DNA from: Dehalococcoidia bacterium UBA6495
GTDB taxonomy: Bacteria; Chloroflexota; Dehalococcoidia; Lucifugimonadales; UBA826
Assembly (NCBI GenBank): GCA_002435305.1
Contig: DJMH01000004.1
Span: 1-6,214, forward strand
Direction: 5' to 3'
Length of the DNA stretch: 6,214 nucleotides
The notes beneath the pieces were generated by a model that saw nothing but the letters and a program-made list of their open reading frames with translations, did not search any database and was not told the origin of the DNA. A program made the translations under genes and the position numbers. The first letter of the stretch is position 1. Each line of letters begins with the position of its first letter. This document shows positions 1 through 4,937 of this stretch, piece by piece.

Positions 1-1143
1 TTTGGGGAACCTGCCGAGAAAGTATGCGGTTCAAAACCGGCTCATGCTGCAAAAGGATATTACGAGGGCGCGGATGCCTACATCTCATATCACCCTAACC
101 CTAATAATACCGTTATCCTAGATACCCACTGCGGTTCATATTGGAGCGTGGTGTTTACATTTGAGTGTCAAGAGCCTGAAAAGTGGATGGACCCAAGCCT
201 TCTGGTTTCACCGGATCGACCGCATACAGTTCCGCGATGCCCCGGAGCGTTAGACGCAGTTTGCCTCATGTACACCACAACAAAGTACACTAAGGAGTCG
301 ATGTTTCCACATACGGGTACATGGACCCTCAATGAATTCATTTTGGCAGGAGGGCAATGCACATCAGACAACCTTCCCCCAAGGTTTAGTCAGATACAGT
401 ATGCATGGCGTTCCCCAACACTCGATATTCAGGAACAGATTTTCAGTGTGCTTGAGCGCAATGCTCAACAGGCAGCTGTCGCTACCGGATGCACGTTGTC
501 AACTCGGTGGGTTACTAAAACCCGTGTGGGACTCCCAAACCATGTGATGGCAAATCTGACTTACAAGAATATGGCGCTTATGGGACCACCCGAATATAGT
601 GAAGACGCCCGCGGATTCGCAAGAGAAATTCAAGAGAACCTCGGAATTACCCCAATGGATGACCCATTTACTGAGGACAATCAGAAACTTACAACACCAC
701 AAGAATGGGAGAGTGCCCAACAGCAAAGCCTGCCACCGTGGCAGATTAATTTTACCTCTGATGATTATGTGGAATACACGTGGCACGCTCCTACCGTTCG
801 TGTTCATACATCGAGGCCTCGGCTCAAGTCACCGGAACAAGGATTCAGCTACCCGGCGTGGGTGGTGAATGCAATGGGAGGTGTGCCTGATTGCATAAAT
901 CCGGGCATGTTTCTAGCGAGTAAAACGATGGCGTGCACAATGATCGATCTATTTACGAATCCTGATCATTTGAAGAAAGCTTGGGAGGAGTTCAATCAGA
1001 GAACAGGTGGTGGTGTTGGTGGTGACAAATGGATGTCACCTCTTCTGCCAGAGGATTTTGACCCTCCTGTGGATCTTAGATGGCCTGAATATATTAATAC
1101 GGTACGGGGAGAGGAATGGTGGATTCCGACAAACAACAAATAA
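1..1143 (+). CDS. M20-family amidohydrolase, AbgB-like (5'-truncated by window edge)
   Basis: The reading frame is open from the first base, so the gene begins upstream; the GTG at 148 is only an internal valine. The visible 380 residues match the second half of the M20 family of the aminobenzoyl-glutamate hydrolase B (AbgB) type, cytosolic hydrolases of amide bonds. Landmarks in order are a PAEx motif at residues 4-7, DAYISYHP at 25-32 (family His before Pro, H31), the dimerisation region ending in GALDAV at 82-87, AGGQCTSDNLPP at 116-127, YAWRSP at 134-139, SDDYVEYTWHAP at 253-264 and NPGMFLASKTM at 300-310. A Gly-rich segment (335-341) and a Trp-rich tail (369-376) close the protein. No signal peptide can be judged because the N-terminus is missing. 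Two positions expected to bind metal look substituted (K7, N300), so activity is uncertain. A promoter-like gap separates it from the next gene. The true substrate is not known. Confidence 0.85.
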   Translation, partial: FGEPAEKVCGSKPAHAAKGYYEGADAYISYHPNPNNTVILDTHCGSYWSVVFTFECQEPEKWMDPSLLVSPDRPHTVPRCPGALDAVCLMYTTTKYTKESMFPHTGTWTLNEFILAGGQCTSDNLPPRFSQIQYAWRSPTLDIQEQIFSVLERNAQQAAVATGCTLSTRWVTKTRVGLPNHVMANLTYKNMALMGPPEYSEDARGFAREIQENLGITPMDDPFTEDNQKLTTPQEWESAQQQSLPPWQINFTSDDYVEYTWHAPTVRVHTSRPRLKSPEQGFSYPAWVVNAMGGVPDCINPGMFLASKTMACTMIDLFTNPDHLKKAWEEFNQRTGGGVGGDKWMSPLLPEDFDPPVDLRWPEYINTVRGEEWWIPTNNK

Positions 1144-1345
1144 TTCATCCATAGAAAACGGGAATTCCGCCTCATTTTTACCGAAGTTTGAGACCATAAT
1201 TGATGCCGTTTGCTAATTAATACTAACGGCCCCGTCATAGTCAAAAAACCGGTCGAAAACTGTAACCGCCCTATAAAGAGACCCTACCCCGTCCACGATT
1301 CGCAATGGAGAGACTTTTTTTTCGGGCAAGCAAAAGACTAAAGTG

Positions 1346-1384
1346 TTAGCTATATTGCCTTTTGCGGGTATCTTAACTATATTG
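1346..1384. repeat. Pair of near-identical 12-mers in the promoter region
   Basis: TTAGCTATATTG (1346-1357) and TTAACTATATTG (1373-1384) differ at one base and start 27 bases apart. The second copy is the left part of the palindrome. They could be two half-sites for one regulator, or chance similarity in AT-rich promoter sequence. Confidence 0.3.
1355..1383 (+). promoter_or_regulatory. Candidate sigma70-type promoter for the ferritin-like/SCP2 operon
   Basis: TTGCCT (1355-1360) and TATATT (1378-1383) are separated by exactly 17 bases. They match the -35 and -10 consensus at four and five of six positions. Transcription would start near 1389-1391, about 56 bases before the ATG of the first ferritin-like gene. 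It is the best such pair seen in the gap, but it is assigned by eye, and the host's promoter consensus is unknown. Confidence 0.45.
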
Positions 1385-1391
1385 TAGTTAA
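1373..1391. promoter_or_regulatory. Perfect inverted repeat over the -10 box, candidate operator
   Basis: TTAACTA (1373-1379), a five-base centre TATTG, then TAGTTAA (1385-1391) form a perfect palindrome with 7-bp arms. It covers the proposed -10 hexamer and the expected transcription start, which is where a dimeric repressor would bind. The arms are AT-rich and no U-run follows, so a terminator is unlikely. No regulator gene is present in the window. Confidence 0.4.
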
Positions 1392-1450
1392 TGATGGTGA
1401 TAGAAAAAATCGGCAGGCCAGATTATTTTTCAAAAGGTGAGTTGTTATGA
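1391..1450 (+). CDS. Possible 19-residue leader ORF overlapping the next start codon
   Basis: ATG at 1391 opens a frame of 19 codons (MMVIEKIGRPDYFSKGELL) ending in TGA at 1448-1450, which overlaps the ATG at 1447 as ATGA. No Shine-Dalgarno sequence precedes it, but the proposed transcription start falls almost exactly on this ATG, so it could be translated leaderless and couple to the downstream gene. Short frames of this size arise by chance often and the peptide matches nothing I know. The call is speculative. Confidence 0.2.
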   Translation: MMVIEKIGRPDYFSKGELL

Positions 1451-2544
1451 CAATCTCTAAAGAAGAGTTAGATCTAGCCCCGGCTGTGCGTGAGTTCGGT
1501 GAGGATAATAATCTTGATTTAAGTTGGCTCGATACTAGAGGGGAATGGGGTGTTAGGGCAGAACCCTCTAAAAGAGGCCTAACACTGGGAGATATTCAGC
1601 TAGGGAGCTATGGAGAACCTGGAGACCATAGCGATAATATGACGGGTCGACCGAGAGGGGCCAGAGCCAGGAATGACGCTTACAGGGTTGGTGGATACAA
1701 GATTCGATCCAAAGCGGATATATGGTTATCAAATGCTCATGTACTTTATGAAGAATCTCTTCAAAGACAGTGGAGTTCTGCTACTGATGTTCCATGGAAC
1801 ACAATCAAACCCCTGCCAGATGATATTGAAAGAGCCCAGTGCCAGCTAGCTACTTTTTTGACAGAGGTCGAATTTGTAGCTGCAGAAGTTCCAGGCAGAT
1901 GGTTGGCCGCGACGACACCAGATTATTTCGAACCGAGAATGTTCTTAATTTCCCAGGTAATGGATGAGTCAAGGCATCTTGATGTTTTTCGCAAGAGGGC
2001 TTTTGCTAACGGTGGGGGACTGATGCAGCGACCAAATGTCACAACAAGTGGAACTGTTGGCAGTATAGACCTGTCCAACGATTTCACTGAGATGTCTTCT
2101 AGGTTGCATATCACAGGTGAGGGGTCTGTGCTTACTATATTTAGAATGGGTGAGTTGATGGCCTATAACGAAGCGGAAAAGACTATCTATAGACTGGCTG
2201 CCCAGGATGAAGCTCGCCACGTCGCTTTTGGTGTAATGCATCTGCGGTACTTGGCCGAAACTGAACCAGAACGAAAAGAAGAAATTCACTGCTACCTTGA
2301 TGAGGGAGAAGGTGCTCTGGTAGCCGGAAATCAAAACCCAGCGTCCAGAGATACCGCACAGAGTGAAGCATTGGCTATATTGCTAGGCGGAGGAGAGAAA
2401 AATTTTGATGAAGGTTATCGAAAATTAATGGCGGTTCGGAAGAGGCAAGCTAGGGAATATGTACAGCGAGTAAGATCAGCTGGCTTCGGTGAAAGGTTTG
2501 AAAACGGGCGAGCAAATCAGGAATTATTGGCTTACACACGTTGA
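1447..2544 (+). CDS. Ferritin-like di-iron protein, complete ligand set (probable catalytic subunit)
   Basis: This 365-residue soluble protein has the four-helix ferritin-like layout of di-iron oxygenases and ribonucleotide reductase R2 relatives. Likely ligands, seen by spacing, are E142 (or E140) on helix 1, E174 and H177 in DESRH on helix 2, E225 on helix 3, and E255 and H258 in DEARH on helix 4. Other landmarks are LPDDIERAQCQL (123-134), FRKRAFANGGGL (181-192) and LAILLGGG (309-316). No signal peptide or membrane segment is visible. The ATG follows AAGGTGAG with five bases between. The gene heads a tight run whose next member, 16 bases on, is its own paralogue lacking the metal glutamates. 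Families with this ligand set usually activate O2 to oxidise an organic substrate; the substrate here is unknown. I see no basis for calling it a true R2 or a named monooxygenase. Confidence 0.8.
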   Translation: MTISKEELDLAPAVREFGEDNNLDLSWLDTRGEWGVRAEPSKRGLTLGDIQLGSYGEPGDHSDNMTGRPRGARARNDAYRVGGYKIRSKADIWLSNAHVLYEESLQRQWSSATDVPWNTIKPLPDDIERAQCQLATFLTEVEFVAAEVPGRWLAATTPDYFEPRMFLISQVMDESRHLDVFRKRAFANGGGLMQRPNVTTSGTVGSIDLSNDFTEMSSRLHITGEGSVLTIFRMGELMAYNEAEKTIYRLAAQDEARHVAFGVMHLRYLAETEPERKEEIHCYLDEGEGALVAGNQNPASRDTAQSEALAILLGGGEKNFDEGYRKLMAVRKRQAREYVQRVRSAGFGERFENGRANQELLAYTR

Positions 2545-2560
2545 GTTCTAGCTAATTAAT

Positions 2561-3688
2561 ATGACGAACAAGGATAATGAACCTCAGGATTCTGCTAGGG
2601 TCAGGTCTCGTAGACGTGTAAACCAAAGGCTAAGAGATGCTGTTTCAAAAGAGACCTCTGGCGACCTCAAAGATGTAGAGATCCCTCCCAAAAAGCTTGA
2701 TTGGATGAAACGCACGTATCAGTGGGGGGTAAAAGCCGACGTCACGGATAGTGGGTTGACGATTGGAGCCTTGAATGTGGGCATATACGGGGAAATACCG
2801 GACAGGTGGGATGATCAGAGTAGGATGCCGAGAGGGGCTTATCCTATGCCAGGAGTCCCTCCGATTGGGTATTCCATATCCGAGAAACGGGATCTTTGGG
2901 CTGATAATGCAGCAGATCTTTACGAAGAAGCTATTCAAAGAAGATGGACGCCGGCCACAGATATACCATGGGAAGCCATCGGTCCATTGCCAGATGATGT
3001 TGAGGCTGCCGTCTGCCAGTTGTGTACCATGCTATGTCAGCATGCCAATACTGAAATAGAAACATTGGGGACTTGGCTCCACCAAATGTCTTATGGTTAT
3101 CATGAGGTTAAACTTTTTCTCGCCACGGAAATGTTCGATGCTGCAAGACATTTTGAGGTATTCAGAAAAAGGGCTCTTTCCAACGGTGGTGGATTGGGTC
3201 TTGAGTTAAAGGGCGACGTAAAGAGAATGATTATAGAGAGCAGGGGCGGATGGAGTGAAACGGCTTTACTTCTCTATTTGTTGCGAGGTCTTTTCACATT
3301 TACCATATACCGATACGGTTCCATTCTTGCCAATAATGATGCAGAAAAGGCTATTTTTGAAAAATCCGTTCAAGATAAAGCTAGACATCTGTCTTATGGT
3401 CTAGAACATCTCAGGTATGCCATAACAAGGCAGGATGATAAGGATTTAGTGTTCAACAACCTTTTAGGCATCGGGGAACGGCTAGTGGCCAGAGAATGTA
3501 AAGAGCCGATAGTATTGGAACCACTTGCGGTGATTTTTGGCGGTGGAGTCGAGGGTGCTCAGTCAGGAATGAGAACCGCCCAAAGACTTATGTCTGACTA
3601 CGTGAACCTTTACCTGTCTTCATTAAGATCCATAGGTATAGATCGGTCTGATTCTTTATCGAACGATCTTAAGTCTTACCTTTTGTAG
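2561..3688 (+). CDS. Ferritin-like paralogue with lost iron ligands (probable non-catalytic partner)
   Basis: The 375-residue product aligns along its length with the preceding protein; over a gap-free 44-residue block (DLWADNAADLYEEA... to ...VCQL, 111-154) 27 residues are identical. It shares FRKRALSNGGGL (201-212) and LAVIFGGG (322-329). At the metal site the glutamates are replaced: E142 by A162, E174 by A194, E225 by G243, E255 by K273. The two histidines remain (H197, H276). It should therefore not build a normal di-iron centre and probably serves as a structural or regulatory partner of the upstream protein. An extra basic N-terminal stretch of about 22 residues (arginines near 13-25) precedes the shared region. 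Start choice: the ATG at 2561 is the first available, but no Shine-Dalgarno sequence lies in the 16-base gap, so translation may depend on coupling. The next in-frame ATG (M49) would cut into the conserved part. Confidence 0.8.
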   Translation: MTNKDNEPQDSARVRSRRRVNQRLRDAVSKETSGDLKDVEIPPKKLDWMKRTYQWGVKADVTDSGLTIGALNVGIYGEIPDRWDDQSRMPRGAYPMPGVPPIGYSISEKRDLWADNAADLYEEAIQRRWTPATDIPWEAIGPLPDDVEAAVCQLCTMLCQHANTEIETLGTWLHQMSYGYHEVKLFLATEMFDAARHFEVFRKRALSNGGGLGLELKGDVKRMIIESRGGWSETALLLYLLRGLFTFTIYRYGSILANNDAEKAIFEKSVQDKARHLSYGLEHLRYAITRQDDKDLVFNNLLGIGERLVARECKEPIVLEPLAVIFGGGVEGAQSGMRTAQRLMSDYVNLYLSSLRSIGIDRSDSLSNDLKSYLL

Positions 3689-3698
3689 GGGGGATTAG

Positions 3699-4154
3699 GT
3701 GTCTGTGATTTTTCCCTCATTAAATTGGTTTGAAGAATTGAGAAATCGTTTTAATTCTAATCAGAGAGATAATCAAGTCGGCGTTGGCACATGTGACGCA
3801 TTGGTAGGGGTGGCTTGCGGGGAAAAACTCTTTACAGTGCAATTTGAAGCATTTGAATGTACTAATGTTATGGAGTTGGAAGATGAGTCGGCGTTGGAAA
3901 ATACAGATTTTTACCTGGAACTACATCCTAACGACTGGAAGGATATGATTATTAACATCAAAGAGAATAACGGAGCCGGCCTAAGTTTCACTTTGAACAC
4001 CTTAGACCTAGAACTATCCGATGGCCTTGCCAAGTCTTGGACCGAGGATCAATATCGGCAAGATTTATTTTTTAGATTCAACCAAACATTCCAGTATTTT
4101 TTTGATGCCTCCGCTGATGTAGAAACGGTTTTTGAGGAGATGGACATTGCCTGA
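3699..4154 (+). CDS. SCP2-like small protein, copy 1
   Basis: This 151-residue soluble protein has no signal peptide. The order of elements resembles the sterol-carrier-protein-2 fold: an N-terminal helix (about 8-20), strands around 33-55 (DALVGVACGEKLFTVQFEAF), an acidic-aromatic stretch followed by DWKDMI (FYLEL then helix, about 72-87), and a C-terminal aromatic helix near 123-136. SCP2 domains hold lipids or other hydrophobic molecules in an internal pocket. The assignment rests on overall pattern, not on a diagnostic motif, so a hypothetical protein is the safe alternative. The start is GTG at 3699, five bases after a run of six G (3688-3693); a second GTG at 3705 is less well spaced. 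The gene lies 10 bases after the degenerate ferritin-like gene and overlaps the next gene, its own paralogue. Cys54 in FEAFEC is shared with that paralogue. Confidence 0.6.
   Translation: MSVIFPSLNWFEELRNRFNSNQRDNQVGVGTCDALVGVACGEKLFTVQFEAFECTNVMELEDESALENTDFYLELHPNDWKDMIINIKENNGAGLSFTLNTLDLELSDGLAKSWTEDQYRQDLFFRFNQTFQYFFDASADVETVFEEMDIA
4134..4140 (+). promoter_or_regulatory. Ribosome binding site that sets the start of SCP2-like copy 2
   Basis: GAGGAGA lies inside the end of the preceding gene, six bases ahead of an in-frame TTG at 4147. The alternative TTG at 4132 overlaps this site and would have no ribosome binding site of its own. This makes 4147 the better start. Confidence 0.6.
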
Positions 4155-4569
4155 AGGTGTCACACGTCATTTTCTTGAACGACTAAAAGATCGTGCAAAT
4201 GAGTCATCTCAATTCAGAGATTTGGGTACTATCGATTGCCACGTAGGGATAAAATCTGGATCAGATGTTTTTGCACTTAAATTTGAATCATTCACGTGCA
4301 GGGAAATCAAGGTCTGGGAAGAGGATAGGCTTAGAGAGTTAGATTTTTACTTTGAAATGAAACAGAGGGAATGGCAAGATTGGTTTTGTTCATTGGTAGG
4401 AGATAACAGCGTCACGAATAAAGTTGGTCTAAATGAAATGGATCTAAAGCATCCTGATGGTGTATTAAGATGTTCCGATGAGTTGGGAAGGTTAAAATTC
4501 TTTAGGTATATGAATTCTTTGCAGGAATTTTTCAATTGTGTTGATTCGTCTGATTTTAAAGAGGATTAA
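4147..4569 (+). CDS. SCP2-like small protein, copy 2
   Basis: Read from TTG at 4147, the product is 140 residues and overlaps the preceding gene by 8 bases, which suggests translational coupling. It aligns from end to end with copy 1: LGTIDCHVG against VGTCDALVG, FALKFESFTC (42-51) against FTVQFEAFEC, LDFYFEM followed by a tryptophan-rich WQDWF against TDFYLEL and DWKDMI, and a C-terminal KFFRYMNSLQEFF against LFFRFNQTFQYFF. The aspartate of the DWKDMI region is changed and the two proteins are clearly diverged, so they probably have distinct roles or form a heterodimer. By analogy with SCP2 domains it may bind a hydrophobic ligand in the cytoplasm; this is inference. No signal peptide or membrane segment is present. 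The TTG start suggests modest translation relative to neighbours. Confidence 0.6.
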   Translation: MPEGVTRHFLERLKDRANESSQFRDLGTIDCHVGIKSGSDVFALKFESFTCREIKVWEEDRLRELDFYFEMKQREWQDWFCSLVGDNSVTNKVGLNEMDLKHPDGVLRCSDELGRLKFFRYMNSLQEFFNCVDSSDFKED

Positions 4570-4589
4570 GAAATCTGGGGAGGGAGCGT

Positions 4590-4874
4590 ATGCCACTGTA
4601 TGAATTCAAGTGTCGAGGGTGTTCAGAACGATTAGAAAAGCTTTGGAAAAATTTTAACCCTCCCGATTCCATAGAATGTACTGAATGTGGTAGTGAGGAT
4701 ACTTTTCGAATTGTCTCAAGGGTTGCGTTCAAAAGGGATGTTGTATCTAAATTGGATTCCTTGGATCCCAGATACGACAAAATGGTAGATAACGCTATCG
4801 GCAACACTCAGTCCGCAGATCCGTACAAATATATATCAAAGTCTATCCCGCTAAGTGCGGCGGACACAGACTGA
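4590..4874 (+). CDS. FmdB-family zinc ribbon protein
   Basis: This 94-residue protein begins with MPLYEFKCRGC, the hallmark of the FmdB family. Its cysteine pairs C8/C11 and C30/C33 (ECTECGS) form a four-cysteine zinc ribbon. The family is named from a putative regulator of formamidase expression in Methylophilus, but most members have no proven function. Beyond residue 45 the polar tail has no motif I recognise; family tails are variable. The ATG has an excellent ribosome binding site, GGGGAGGG (4577-4584), five bases upstream. It lies 20 bases after SCP2-like copy 2, so co-transcription is likely. It could act as a small regulator or metal-binding accessory for the operon, but this is not shown by the sequence. 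Confidence 0.85.
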   Translation: MPLYEFKCRGCSERLEKLWKNFNPPDSIECTECGSEDTFRIVSRVAFKRDVVSKLDSLDPRYDKMVDNAIGNTQSADPYKYISKSIPLSAADTD

Positions 4875-4892
4875 ATTAATTTTTAATTAATT
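4874..4892. repeat. AT-only inverted repeat between fmdB-like gene and glutamate dehydrogenase gene
   Basis: AATTAATT (4874-4881), TTT, AATTAATT (4885-4892) gives 8-bp arms around a 3-base centre, starting on the last base of the FmdB-like stop codon. All pairs are A-T, so it would be a weak stem. It may mark an AT-rich upstream promoter region for the dehydrogenase gene. I found no convincing -35/-10 pair in this 63-base gap. Confidence 0.3.
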
Positions 4893-4937
4893 GGCTAGAA
4901 ATCAGGAATAACCAGTTACGCAGGGGAGAAGTGGACA

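Larger units (their letters stand above)
1144..1446. other. Intergenic region with promoter signals
   Basis: This 303-base gap is the largest non-coding stretch in the window. The first 200 bases hold nothing I can support: an 8-T run at 1315-1322 lacks a convincing upstream stem, and GGAATTCC near 1161 is too short to call a terminator. The last 100 bases hold a candidate promoter, a palindrome, a pair of near-identical 12-mers and a good ribosome binding site (AAGGTGAG, 1434-1441) five bases ahead of the ATG at 1447. No tRNA, CRISPR or mobile-element signature was seen. Confidence 0.7.

Noticed and set aside
148..1143. GTG at 148 as start of the amidohydrolase gene
   Set aside because: The same frame is open back to base 1 and encodes recognisable family sequence (PAEx, DAYISYHP), so the gene is cut by the window edge and does not start here.
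1150..1330. Intrinsic terminator after the amidohydrolase gene
   Set aside because: The GGAATTCC palindrome has almost no loop and the 8-T run at 1315-1322 has no stem before it. I could not build a stable hairpin plus U-tract.
1305..1349. 14-codon ATG frame in the intergenic region
   Set aside because: It has no ribosome binding site, lies upstream of the proposed promoter and is not positioned relative to any gene. It is likely chance.
1447..2544. True class I ribonucleotide reductase R2 subunit
   Set aside because: The DESRH/DEARH helix motifs, the GGGL blocks and the pairing with a dead paralogue do not fit R2, and no large subunit gene is present. Only the ferritin-like fold is shared.
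1212..2561. 11-base repeat GCTAATTAATA at 1212-1222 and 2551-2561
   Set aside because: It is short, AT-rich and placed in unrelated contexts, one of which overlaps a start codon. Chance is the simplest explanation.
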